A stretch of DNA of 64,000 bases from Melioribacteraceae bacterium (lineage in GTDB: Bacteria; Bacteroidota; Ignavibacteria; Ignavibacteriales; Melioribacteraceae), in assembly GCA_021739765.1 (NCBI GenBank), contig JAIPBD010000020.1, positions 1 to 64,000 of the forward strand, written 5' to 3'. Below the pieces are notes generated by a model. The model ran no database searches. It had not been told where the DNA came from and saw only the letters and a list, made by a program, of their open reading frames with translations. The position numbers and the translations under genes were made by a program. Below are positions 1 through 9,448 of the stretch, one piece after another (positions within the stretch are counted from its first letter, which is position 1; the number at the start of each line of letters is the position of its first letter).

Positions 1-422
<422 letters not shown>

Positions 423-521
423 ATTAAATTTTATTAAAATCTTTTTTGCAACATCAGTCTCAATCAATCTTATTATTTTTGATTAACAGATTAAATCCTT
501 CGCTTTGCGTTGGTAAATTTT

Positions 522-638
<117 letters not shown>

Positions 639-646
639 TTTATTTT

Positions 647-680
647 AACCCTCATTCGTTTTTCGTCTGAGGGTTTTTTA
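647..680 (+). terminator. Intrinsic terminator of the rRNA operon
   Basis: An 8-bp stem, aaccctca (647-654) with tgagggtt (668-675), is followed by a T-run. It lies eight bases after the 5S gene. Confidence 0.88.
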
Positions 681-759
681 TTTTAAAACGATTATGTGTT
701 GTATATGAGAATGGTATTATTCAGAATGTTTAGTTGAAAGGCTCTCTAAATTGAATATT

Positions 760-2436
760 CTACTTTAGAATTTCTTTACCCCCAAGTTCAGAAATTACCG
801 CATTTACTAAACTAGAATTTTTAACATTCGCCGTTTTATCTTTTTGTTTAGAGGAGGAAACAATTGCCGTCTTTGAGCTCTCCATTTTTGTTGAATTTTC
901 ACCAATAAACTCTTTTGAAAAATTAAATTCAATTTTCCTTCCAAATATTTCCTTTGACTTTCTGCTCAAATCCTGAGTATGATGAATAATAAGATCTTTA
1001 TCCTCAGGGTGTTCCAATTCTATAAAAACTTCATTATCGGAAATTTGTACAGGTTTTGAATTGACTAAATTGTTCCCGATCATTTTTTCGGATTTTACCG
1101 CATCAATAAATTCTTTCCACTTATTAACCACGATGTCGAAATCCTGCCCGGCAGTTGGTTCCGGCGTTTTAAACGAGGACATTTCAATTTTTGGCTCTAA
1201 TTTTTTCGCATTAAGTGTAGTAGAATTGAATTTTTGTTCATTATTGGTAAATAAAGGTGCGGCTGGTTCATGCGTGAATGAAACACCTGGCGAACTAGTT
1301 TTTATACTGCCAACATGCAGATCATGCAATAGATCACTTATCGTGCTAGATTTTTCCAGTCCAATAAGATGAAACAGTGCAATTTCTAATTTCAATTTTT
1401 GGTCAACTGAATTACGTAAGCCCGATTGAAGGTTGCTTAGGAAGTTGAGAATTCGGATTACGTCTCCACTTGTGAAAAGAGATTTATATTTCATATATCG
1501 GCTTTTGTATACTTCTGCTGTTTCTATAAGGTTTGTACTTCCACCGATAATAATCGCAGCAATATTTCTGAAGTGTTCCACCAATCCATTCGCAAAATCA
1601 ATAAAATTCCATCCGTTTTCGTAAATGATTTGAGAAATTTCAAATGATTTATTGAAGTCCTTACTAAGAATAGCGTCCGAAATATCAAAATATGCATCTT
1701 CATCGATCAGATTTAACATCCGAGAAAGTTCTTTAACTTCTATTTTATTTCCACAAAAAGATGCCACTTGATCAAATAAACTTTGGGCATCACGTAGTGC
1801 TCCATCAGCTTTTTTTGCAATTAATGTTAGAGCTTGATCGTCTATGTCAATATTTTCTGATTCGGCAATACTTTTTAGTAATGTCTTGATTTCCTGTAAT
1901 TCAATTCTACGAAAGTCAAAACGTTGACATCTGGAAATAATGGTTAATGGTACTTTATGAATATCGGTGGTAGCAAAGATAAAAATTGTATGATCAGGAG
2001 GTTCCTCTAAAGTTTTTAGAAGGGCATTAAACGATTCGGTGGTTAACATATGAACTTCATCAATTATATATATTTTATAACTGCCATGAGTGGGCGCGTA
2101 TTTTACAGATTCACGTAATTGACGAATTTCTTCAATTCTTCTATTCGAAGCTCCATCAATTTCAATAATATCCAGACTTTGTGAACGTGAAAAGGAATTA
2201 CACATTTCACATTCTCCGCAGGGTTCACCTTTTTTTTGATTCGTACAGTTCAAAGATTTCGCCAAAATGCGAGCGGTTGTTGTTTTACCAACACCTCTAG
2301 GTCCGGCAAAGATATAGGCGTGGGCAATCCTATCATTCATTATCGCATTTTTAAGGGTTTGTGAAATGTGTTGTTGACCAACAACATCATCAAAAATCTG
2401 TGGTCGATACTTTCTAGCTGTAACTACATATGACAT
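760..2436 (-). CDS. dnaX: DNA polymerase III subunit gamma/tau
   Basis: This is the clamp-loader ATPase that places the sliding clamp on DNA during replication. The N-terminus MSYVVTARKYRP is typical of DnaX. Walker A GPRGVGKT lies at residues 45-52, a four-cysteine zinc site is formed by C64, C73, C76 and C79, and the Walker B-type DEVH is at 126-129, followed by a sensor region (IFATTDIHKVP). The 558 residues include domain III and a Ser/Lys/Thr-rich C-terminal part that differs between species and in which tau usually binds the polymerase. I see no obvious slippery A-run that would demand a programmed frameshift, so whether a short gamma form exists is unknown. The next gene downstream on this strand is the rRNA operon on the opposite strand. 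The methionine-sulfoxide reductase lies 27 bases upstream, probably in the same transcript. Confidence 0.97.
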   Translation of the reverse strand: MSYVVTARKYRPQIFDDVVGQQHISQTLKNAIMNDRIAHAYIFAGPRGVGKTTTARILAKSLNCTNQKKGEPCGECEMCNSFSRSQSLDIIEIDGASNRRIEEIRQLRESVKYAPTHGSYKIYIIDEVHMLTTESFNALLKTLEEPPDHTIFIFATTDIHKVPLTIISRCQRFDFRRIELQEIKTLLKSIAESENIDIDDQALTLIAKKADGALRDAQSLFDQVASFCGNKIEVKELSRMLNLIDEDAYFDISDAILSKDFNKSFEISQIIYENGWNFIDFANGLVEHFRNIAAIIIGGSTNLIETAEVYKSRYMKYKSLFTSGDVIRILNFLSNLQSGLRNSVDQKLKLEIALFHLIGLEKSSTISDLLHDLHVGSIKTSSPGVSFTHEPAAPLFTNNEQKFNSTTLNAKKLEPKIEMSSFKTPEPTAGQDFDIVVNKWKEFIDAVKSEKMIGNNLVNSKPVQISDNEVFIELEHPEDKDLIIHHTQDLSRKSKEIFGRKIEFNFSKEFIGENSTKMESSKTAIVSSSKQKDKTANVKNSSLVNAVISELGGKEILK

Positions 2437-2463
2437 AAGGTTTGCTCAATTCTAAATATATTC

Positions 2464-2967
2464 TTAAAAATGGAATGTAGATAAATTCAATTTTGAGTTC
2501 AATATTGCAACTAATTTTTCAAGAAACTTTTTATCCACCTCATCAAAAGCTGATTCGGTGTAGCTATCTAAATCTAATACGCCGAATAATTTATCTTTGA
2601 TCAGAACCGGTACAACAATTTCTGACCTGGAGCCATCGTCGCATGCAATATGACCGGGGAATTTATCAACATCCGGAACAATTATTGTTTCCTTCTTCTC
2701 GGCGGAAGTTCCGCATACGCCGCTTCCGATTTTAATCTCTGTGCATGCGACTTTACCTTGAAATGGACCGAGAAACAGAGAATCATCCTTTAATATGTAA
2801 AATCCTACCCAACTAACTTTTTGAAAGCTCTGCTTTAACAAAGCCGTAAAATTTGATAAGGAAGAAATTATTGGTTCTAATGGCGAAATTAAAGATTCCG
2901 TCTGGGTTAATAATAGTGAATATTTATCCTCATCCGTTTGTAAACTATTACTTGCGGCTTGCAGCAT
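2464..2967 (-). CDS. msrC: Free methionine-(R)-sulfoxide reductase, GAF domain
   Basis: This GAF-fold enzyme reduces free methionine-R-sulfoxide in the cytosol. The diagnostic run WVGFYIL, LGPFQGK, GVCGTSA and PGHIACDDGSRSE is present. It contains all three family cysteines, in ACTEI, GVCG and HIACD (C84/C94/C118 of the E. coli enzyme). The frame is open back to 3027, but that would overlap lon by 80 bases and add residues the family lacks. I chose the ATG at 2967, which overlaps lon by 20 bases and has a weak GGAAAAG upstream. It sits between lon and dnaX and is probably co-transcribed with them. The pairing of a protease with an oxidative repair enzyme suggests protein and metabolite quality control, which is inference. 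Confidence 0.88.
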   Translation of the reverse strand: MLQAASNSLQTDEDKYSLLLTQTESLISPLEPIISSLSNFTALLKQSFQKVSWVGFYILKDDSLFLGPFQGKVACTEIKIGSGVCGTSAEKKETIIVPDVDKFPGHIACDDGSRSEIVVPVLIKDKLFGVLDLDSYTESAFDEVDKKFLEKLVAILNSKLNLSTFHF

Positions 2968-5368
2968 TGCTTCTTTTCCGGGTTGTGTTCGAATTTGGCT
3001 TAAACAATATTGGAAGTGCTTCTTCAATAGTTTTTATCGGAATAATGTTCAAACCTTCCTTTACCGAATCTTTAATTTCGGTTAAATCTTTTTCATTATC
3101 AAAAGGAATTAAAATAGTATTAATTCCATTTCTTTTTGCCGCTAATAATTTTTCGTTAAGGCCACCGATCGGAAGAACTTTACCTCGCAAAGTAATCTCA
3201 CCTGTCATGGCAACATCATTACTTGCTTCTTTTCCGCTGAATGCGGAGTACATCGCCATCGTCATCGTAATTCCCGCAGACGGACCGTCTTTCGGAATAG
3301 CTCCTTCGGGTAAATGGATATGAACTTCTTTACCTTTGTGAAAATTAGCAGGCAGTTTTAAGATTTTTGCATTTGATCGGATGTAGCTTAGAGCCGCTTT
3401 TGCGGATTCCTGCATAACATCACCTAGTTGACCTGTAAGGGTTAGTTTTTCAGCACCGTTCATAATTGTTGCATCTACTGTCAGTAACTCACCTCCAACA
3501 GCCGTCCAAGCTAAACCGATTACACTGCCAATTTGAGGCGATTTGTCCGCAACGCTTTTTCTAAATTTTGGAACTCCGAGGAATTCTTCGATTTTTTTAT
3601 CATCTAATTTGAATGATTTTTTATTCTTCAAAACAGCTTTTGATTTATCAGCTATTATGGCACGTGCAGTTTTCCTGAAAACCCCGGCCACTTCACGCTC
3701 AAGGTTTCTTACACCGGCTTCTCGAGTATATTCCGAAATTAATTTTGTTAACGCGGAATCTTGAATTTGAATATCAAACTTATCCAATCCATGAGATTTT
3801 AATTGTTTTGGAATAATATGCCTTTTGGCAATTTCTACTTTTTCCGGTTCAAGGTATCCGGGAAGCTCAATAATTTCCATTCGATCTTGGAGAGGCAGCG
3901 GAATGTTATAACGAACATTCGCAGTAGTTATAAACATGACTTTTGAAAGGTCGTAATCGAGATCTAGATAATGATCATTAAAAGTATGATTCTGTTCCGG
4001 ATCCAAAACTTCCAGCATTGCTGATGAAGGATCACCACGGAAATCCATACTCATCTTATCAATCTCATCTAAAAGAATAACCGGATTAACAGTTTTTGCT
4101 TTTTTCATTGATTGAAGAATTTTTCCGGGCATCGATCCGATGTATGTCCTTCTATGTCCACGAATTTCAGCTTCATCACGCACACCACCAAGGCTAATTC
4201 TAACAAAATTTCGCCCAATAGCCCGCGCTATTGATTTTCCGAGAGAAGTTTTACCAACACCGGGAGGACCCACAAAACACAATATTTGACCACGCATATT
4301 TTTAACAAGATTTAATACCGCGATATGTTCAACGATTCTTTCCTTTGGTTTATCTAATCCGAAGTGGTCCTCGTCGAGAATAGTTCTAACATTATTAATA
4401 TCTAAATTATCTTTAGTTTTTTTGCTCCAGGGAACTTCAATCATCCAGTCAAGATAATTTCGGATTACGGTTGATTCAGGAGAACTCTGAGGAATCTTTT
4501 TGAGTTTATTTAATTCCTCAATGGCTTTCTCCTCAATATTCTTGGGCATTTTTGCTTGTTTAATTGAATCTCTTAATTTTTGGAATTCGGGACTGGCATC
4601 CTCATCTTCACCAAGTTCATCTTGAAGGATTCTTATCTGTTCTTGAATTATAAATTTTCTCTGCGATTTCGAAATGTTTTCGTGTACTTTACTTTCAATT
4701 TCTTTTTCTACCTTTAGAATATCGATCTCAGAGGTAAGAATTTTAATCAAGGTATAAATTTGTTCTTTTAAAGAGAACTCTTTAAGAATTGATTGTTTTG
4801 TTTCAATGGACTGACTAATATTCGCAGCGACGTAAAATACTTTACGATCAGGTTCTACTATGTTTTCGTAGGCGCTGATTGCTTCAGGCGGAATATTTTT
4901 ATTGGTCTTTACGTAGTTTTTAAATAATGCGGTCATTTGTCGAATTAAAGCATTCAATTCTCTCGGTTCCACAGTCTCGCTCAGTATAACTTCAATGTCA
5001 GCTTCGAAGAAATTGCCGTTATTGCTAAAACTATTAGCCTTTCCTTGAATTATTCCATCGACCAATATTTTCATCAAACCATTGGGGAGTTTTAGGATTT
5101 GAATGATTTTTGCGATTGTGCCTTCGTAAAAAATATCCTCCAATCCGGGTTCTTCTATATTTGACTTTTTTTGAGCGACAAGAAAAATATATTTTGAATT
5201 TTCGAGTGCAAAATTGGCGGCTCTGATTGACTGTTCTCGCCCGACCAATACCGGGAAAATCATATACGGAAAAATCACATTATCTCTTAACGGGAGTACA
5301 GGAAGTATTTTGGGAATATCATCAACTACTGAAACATCTAGTCCCGGTTTCTTATTAATTTCTTTCAT
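2948..5368 (-). CDS. lon: ATP-dependent protease La (Lon)
   Basis: Lon is a soluble AAA+ serine protease that degrades misfolded and regulatory proteins. The order is the N-terminal substrate-binding LON domain (VLPLRDNVIFPYM near residue 23), a coiled-coil linker, the AAA+ module with Walker A GPPGVGKT at 367-374 and ILLDEIDKM as Walker B, and the C-terminal protease domain. The catalytic dyad is Ser697 (DGPSAG) and Lys740 (GGLNEK), with the usual 43-residue spacing. The length of 806 residues is normal. The start matches the family. The 147-base gap to divergent suhB must hold both promoters; I could not pick convincing boxes. Confidence 0.98.
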   Translation of the reverse strand: MKEINKKPGLDVSVVDDIPKILPVLPLRDNVIFPYMIFPVLVGREQSIRAANFALENSKYIFLVAQKKSNIEEPGLEDIFYEGTIAKIIQILKLPNGLMKILVDGIIQGKANSFSNNGNFFEADIEVILSETVEPRELNALIRQMTALFKNYVKTNKNIPPEAISAYENIVEPDRKVFYVAANISQSIETKQSILKEFSLKEQIYTLIKILTSEIDILKVEKEIESKVHENISKSQRKFIIQEQIRILQDELGEDEDASPEFQKLRDSIKQAKMPKNIEEKAIEELNKLKKIPQSSPESTVIRNYLDWMIEVPWSKKTKDNLDINNVRTILDEDHFGLDKPKERIVEHIAVLNLVKNMRGQILCFVGPPGVGKTSLGKSIARAIGRNFVRISLGGVRDEAEIRGHRRTYIGSMPGKILQSMKKAKTVNPVILLDEIDKMSMDFRGDPSSAMLEVLDPEQNHTFNDHYLDLDYDLSKVMFITTANVRYNIPLPLQDRMEIIELPGYLEPEKVEIAKRHIIPKQLKSHGLDKFDIQIQDSALTKLISEYTREAGVRNLEREVAGVFRKTARAIIADKSKAVLKNKKSFKLDDKKIEEFLGVPKFRKSVADKSPQIGSVIGLAWTAVGGELLTVDATIMNGAEKLTLTGQLGDVMQESAKAALSYIRSNAKILKLPANFHKGKEVHIHLPEGAIPKDGPSAGITMTMAMYSAFSGKEASNDVAMTGEITLRGKVLPIGGLNEKLLAAKRNGINTILIPFDNEKDLTEIKDSVKEGLNIIPIKTIEEALPILFKPNSNTTRKRSNAASRK

Positions 5369-5515
5369 ATCTCTCTAATTATTATTTATTAAACTTATCA
5401 AAATATCAAAATCATACCGCTCTTACAAGGCAGAGAATTTTACAGGTTTTTACAATTCGTTCGTTCCGAAGCTTATAACAAAATGGTATGTTGCGAATAA
5501 AACAAAAAGGAAATT

Positions 5516-6283
5516 ATGATTCAGCAAGTTAAACAAATAGCACTTGAAGCGGGGGAAATAATTAGAGATGGATTCGGAAAAAATATTTCATTTGAATACA
5601 AAACAAATGAATCGAATTTAGTAACAGAAATTGATAAAAAAGCCGAAGCCGCAATTATAAATTTTATCAAAAAAGAATTTCCAGATCATTCAATTCTCGC
5701 CGAAGAAAGTGGTGCGGAACAAAAAGAATCGGAATTTACCTGGGTTATCGATCCACTGGATGGAACAACAAATTTTGCTCATGGATTACCGATTTTTTCT
5801 GTCTCAATCGGAATTGAAAGGGGAGGCGAAACAATTTATGGTGTCGTTTATGATGTTATGCGAGATGTCTGTTATTCCGCAGAAAAGGGAAAGGGTGCTT
5901 TTGCAAATGATAGAAAAATTACGGTAAATGATAACGATAATCTAAATCATAGTTTACTGGTTACCGGTTTTCCGTACAATATTTCAGAAAATCCTTCGGG
6001 GGCTTTTGAAAAATTTGTTTCATTCCTTAAAGTTGCCAGAGGTGTAAGAAGATTAGGATCTGCCGCTATTGATTTCTGTTACGTTGCGGAAGGCGCTTTT
6101 GATGGATTCTGGGAAGTTTCACTAAATCCTTGGGATGTTTCCGCGGGGATATTAATTGTAAGGGAAGCAGGAGGAATGGTAACTGATTTTTCAATGAAAG
6201 AGATTAATTCTTCTTCGATTCAATTTTTAGCATCGAATGGAAAAATACATAAATCCATGGTTGAAATCCTCCAGCAGAGTTGA
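5516..6283 (+). CDS. suhB: Inositol-1-monophosphatase family protein
   Basis: This Mg-dependent, Li-sensitive-type phosphatase hydrolyses inositol-1-phosphate or related sugar phosphates. It carries the metal-binding motifs EEsg (ILAEESG), DPLDGTTNF and WDVSAGILIVREAGG. Its length of 255 residues is typical. The E. coli homologue SuhB also binds ribosomal antitermination complexes; whether that holds here is unknown. An ATG start at 5516 is preceded by aaaggaaatt. It leads a plus-strand run with cmk and rpsA, but 120-140 bases separate it from cmk, so a shared transcript is uncertain. Confidence 0.93.
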   Translation: MIQQVKQIALEAGEIIRDGFGKNISFEYKTNESNLVTEIDKKAEAAIINFIKKEFPDHSILAEESGAEQKESEFTWVIDPLDGTTNFAHGLPIFSVSIGIERGGETIYGVVYDVMRDVCYSAEKGKGAFANDRKITVNDNDNLNHSLLVTGFPYNISENPSGAFEKFVSFLKVARGVRRLGSAAIDFCYVAEGAFDGFWEVSLNPWDVSAGILIVREAGGMVTDFSMKEINSSSIQFLASNGKIHKSMVEILQQS

Positions 6284-6420
6284 GAGCCGAAAACAACTTA
6301 TCTTCTAACTTGTTCGATGGTAGGTTCATCTCGATAAGTTCTTATGAATTAATAACTTATGCGCTTTTTTCAATATTTATTTATTGTAAATAAATTTAGA
6401 TAATGTTATCTTTCAAGTCT

Positions 6421-7107
6421 ATGTCAAATTTTAAAATAATCGCGATTGATGGTCCATCCGGCTCCGGAAAAAGTACAATAGCAAAAAAAATAGCTGAGAG
6501 ATATGGCTATTTATATGTTGATACCGGTGCAATGTATAGGGCTGTCACTTATGAGATTCTCAAAAAAAATGTTATTAACGACATAGAAAAAATGATAAGC
6601 TTAGTCGCTGATCTTGATGTAGAACTGAAATTTGAAAACGGCTTAACAAGAGTTTTTGTTAATAGAGAAGAAGTCACCGATGCCATACGTTCTTCAAGGG
6701 TTACTGAAAGAGTCAGTGAAGTAAGTGCGATCTCAGAAATACGCGAAAAACTTGTTGATCTCCAGCGCGGCTACGCTAATCAGCAAGGATTAGTTTTAGA
6801 AGGAAGAGATATTACAACCGTTGTTTTCCCCAATGCCGATCTCAAAATTTTCCTAACTGCTTCTATTGATGAAAGGGCAAGCAGAAGACTTTTAGAGCTT
6901 TTAGCCAAAGAGGAAGATGTTGATTTCGAATTTGTAAAAAAGAGTTTGATTGAAAGAGACAGAAAGGATAGCACACGAGAAATAAGTCCGCTGAAAAAAG
7001 CCGGGGATGCCATTGAAGTTGATACAACAAATCTTTCTATTGAAGGCGTTGTTGATAAAATTAGTCTATTAATAGAATCAAATATAGAAAATTTAAAACC
7101 ATCTTAA
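6421..7107 (+). CDS. cmk: Cytidylate kinase
   Basis: The enzyme transfers phosphate from ATP to CMP or dCMP in pyrimidine salvage. Walker A GPSGSGKST is near the N-terminus, followed by DTGAMYRA, the family signature EGRDITTVVFPNA and the lid arginines ERDRKDSTRE. I start at 6421 (MSNFKIIAIDGPSG), because the family begins a few residues before IAIDGP. An in-frame ATG at 6403 would add six residues, and neither has a clear ribosome-binding site. The cmk-rpsA order is conserved in many bacteria, which agrees with the S1 gene 86 bases downstream. Confidence 0.95.
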   Translation: MSNFKIIAIDGPSGSGKSTIAKKIAERYGYLYVDTGAMYRAVTYEILKKNVINDIEKMISLVADLDVELKFENGLTRVFVNREEVTDAIRSSRVTERVSEVSAISEIREKLVDLQRGYANQQGLVLEGRDITTVVFPNADLKIFLTASIDERASRRLLELLAKEEDVDFEFVKKSLIERDRKDSTREISPLKKAGDAIEVDTTNLSIEGVVDKISLLIESNIENLKPS

Positions 7108-7193
7108 ATTATAATGTTAAACTAAAAAATGCGTTTGAAAATCTTGTGATGGTTGAGATTATTAAGCGTTGTATTTTTCATTTAGGAGGATAA

Positions 7194-9347
7194 ATGTCCG
7201 AATTGGAAAAAGAAGAACTCCAAGTAGAACAAAAAACAAAACGAATGGACAAAACTAAATTCTTTAATTCTGAAGATTATTCAGAACAAGAATTGATGGA
7301 GTTCGAAAAACTTTACAATGAGTCATTTAGCGATATCAGAGAAGGCGAAATTATTCAGGGTAAAATTGTTCACATCGGAAGCGATAGTGTCGTTCTTGAT
7401 GTAGGTTTCAAATCTGACGGTACAGTACCAAAATCAGATTTTGATTCAACGGAAGAGCTTACAATTGGTCAGGAAGTTGACATCGTTATTGAAAGTGTTG
7501 AAGACGAAGACGGAAATCTTGTACTTAGTAAGAAAAGAGCAGACTTCTTAAAAATATGGGCTCAAATTATTGATGCGTACGATAACGAAAAAGTTCTTTC
7601 AGGTAGAATTCTTAAAAGAATTAAAGGCGGTATGGTTGTTGATCTTATCGGAATTGAAGCGTTCTTACCAGGTTCACAAATTGATATTCGCCCGGTAAGG
7701 GATTTTGACGCTTTTGTCGGTCAAAAAATGGATTTCAAAATTGTTAAGATTAATATCCCTACAGAAAACGTTGTCGTTTCTCACAAAGTATTAATCGAAG
7801 AAACAATTTCTGATCAAAGAAAAGAAATTCTTGACGGTCTTGAAAAAGGTCAAATTCTTGAAGGTATTGTTAAAGCGATTACCGATTTCGGTGTATTCGT
7901 TGATCTTGGTGGTGTTGACGGACTTGTTCATATCACGGATCTTAGCTGGGGAAGAATTAACCATCCGAGTGAAGTTGTTAAACTTGATGAGAAAATCAAA
8001 GTTGTTGTTACTGATTTCGACAAAGAGAGAAAACGTATTTCGCTTAGTCTGAAACAATTAATGCCGCATCCTTGGGAAAGTATTGATACCAAGTATAATG
8101 TAGGTGATAAAGTTGCAGGTAGAGTTGTTTCATTGACAGATTATGGCGCGTTCATCGAAATCGAAAAAGGAATTGAAGGATTAATACATATTTCTGAAAT
8201 GAGCTGGACTCAGCATATCAGTCATCCATCACAATTTGTCTCAATGGGACAAGTGATCGAGGCTGTTATATTAAGTCTTGACAAAAATGAAAAGAAAATT
8301 TCTCTTGGTATGAAGCAATTGACTCCTGATCCTTGGGAAGAGCTGATGAAAAAATATCCTGTCGGCTCAAAACACATGGGAACGGCAAGAAATTTAACCA
8401 ACTTTGGTGTATTTGTTGAACTCGAACCAGGTATCGACGGATTAGTTCACATTTCAGATTTGAGTTGGACGAAGAAAATTCGTCATCCCGGCGAAGTTGT
8501 GAAAAAAGGTGAAAAGCTCGAAGTAACCGTACTTGGAGTCGACACTGATCAAAGAAAAATCTCTTTGGGACATAAACAAATTAATGACAATCCTTGGGAT
8601 ACTTTCGAGAAATCCTACAAACTTGGCACCATTACCGAAGGCAAAGTTGTTAGAGTAATTGAGAAAGGATTGATCGTTCAGTTGCCGCTTGAAGTTGACG
8701 GATTTGTTCCATCAACTCAACTTTCAACTTCACGAATCAAAAATCTTTCTTTCTGTTTTCCAACAGAATCGGAATTGGAATTGAAAGTGGTTGAATTCGA
8801 CAAAGAGAGCAAAAAAATTGTTCTTTCGGCGATCGCTGCTTTGAAGGAAAAATCTGATGAAGATATTCTTGCATACATTAGTGCTTTCAAATTAGAAAAA
8901 GTTGGCGTCGAAGATATTAAAACCGCTGATGTCGGTAAATTCGATTCGTCCGTTTTTAATGAATTCATCAAGGAAAAAGAATCTAGAGTAATTACTCAAG
9001 CGTCTGATTTGAAGAAAATTGATGAAAAAGAAGAAGCGGAAGAAAAACCTGCTCCAAAACCAAAACCTGCTGAAAAAGTAGAGGCTAAGGTTGAAGAAAA
9101 AGATGAAGAAAAGGTTGAAGCTGCTGAAGCAGAACCTGTTAAAGAAAAAGAAGTTGAAAAAGCTGCCGAAGTTGCTGAAGAAGAACCTGTCGAAGTAGAA
9201 ACTGAAACTGAAGCAGAAGCTGAAACTGAAGCAGAAGCTGAAACTGAAGAAAAAAAAACAGATGATGTAGTTGAAGAAACTCCTGAAGAGAAATCAAAGG
9301 ACGAAACTGAAACTACTGATGAGAAGAAATCTTCAGAAGATAAGTAA
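7194..9347 (+). CDS. rpsA: 30S ribosomal protein S1 with acidic C-terminal tail
   Basis: S1 binds mRNA and delivers it to the 30S subunit. Several tandem S1/OB-fold repeats are visible, each with the pattern G..v.g.V......G.fV.l. and ending in R..LSLKQL.PHPWE or close variants (near residues 280, 365 and 450). A strong Shine-Dalgarno sequence AGGAGGA stands at 7184-7190 before ATG 7194. After residue about 600 the protein becomes a long Glu/Lys/Ala/Thr/Val-rich tail with an ETEAEA-type repeat, giving 717 residues against about 560 in E. coli. Such tails occur in S1 of the Bacteroidota-Chlorobi group. A strong terminator follows. Confidence 0.97.
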   Translation: MSELEKEELQVEQKTKRMDKTKFFNSEDYSEQELMEFEKLYNESFSDIREGEIIQGKIVHIGSDSVVLDVGFKSDGTVPKSDFDSTEELTIGQEVDIVIESVEDEDGNLVLSKKRADFLKIWAQIIDAYDNEKVLSGRILKRIKGGMVVDLIGIEAFLPGSQIDIRPVRDFDAFVGQKMDFKIVKINIPTENVVVSHKVLIEETISDQRKEILDGLEKGQILEGIVKAITDFGVFVDLGGVDGLVHITDLSWGRINHPSEVVKLDEKIKVVVTDFDKERKRISLSLKQLMPHPWESIDTKYNVGDKVAGRVVSLTDYGAFIEIEKGIEGLIHISEMSWTQHISHPSQFVSMGQVIEAVILSLDKNEKKISLGMKQLTPDPWEELMKKYPVGSKHMGTARNLTNFGVFVELEPGIDGLVHISDLSWTKKIRHPGEVVKKGEKLEVTVLGVDTDQRKISLGHKQINDNPWDTFEKSYKLGTITEGKVVRVIEKGLIVQLPLEVDGFVPSTQLSTSRIKNLSFCFPTESELELKVVEFDKESKKIVLSAIAALKEKSDEDILAYISAFKLEKVGVEDIKTADVGKFDSSVFNEFIKEKESRVITQASDLKKIDEKEEAEEKPAPKPKPAEKVEAKVEEKDEEKVEAAEAEPVKEKEVEKAAEVAEEEPVEVETETEAEAETEAEAETEEKKTDDVVEETPEEKSKDETETTDEKKSSEDK

Positions 9348-9366
9348 TTAGCAGTTACTCTTTGTT

Positions 9367-9420
9367 GGGCTGTATTTATTCAGAATATTCTTTAGTTTTG
9401 AATTTATACAGCCCTTTTTT
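9367..9420 (+). terminator. Intrinsic terminator after rpsA
   Basis: A perfect 9-bp stem, gggctgtat (9367-9375) with atacagccc (9406-9414), is followed by six T. It lies 20 bases after the rpsA stop. Confidence 0.9.
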
Positions 9421-9448
9421 ATTTGCCAAAATTAAGTGAGGAATTACA

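Noticed and set aside
760-2436. Programmed frameshift in dnaX
   Set aside because: No A-rich slippery run followed by a stem was recognised in the gene.
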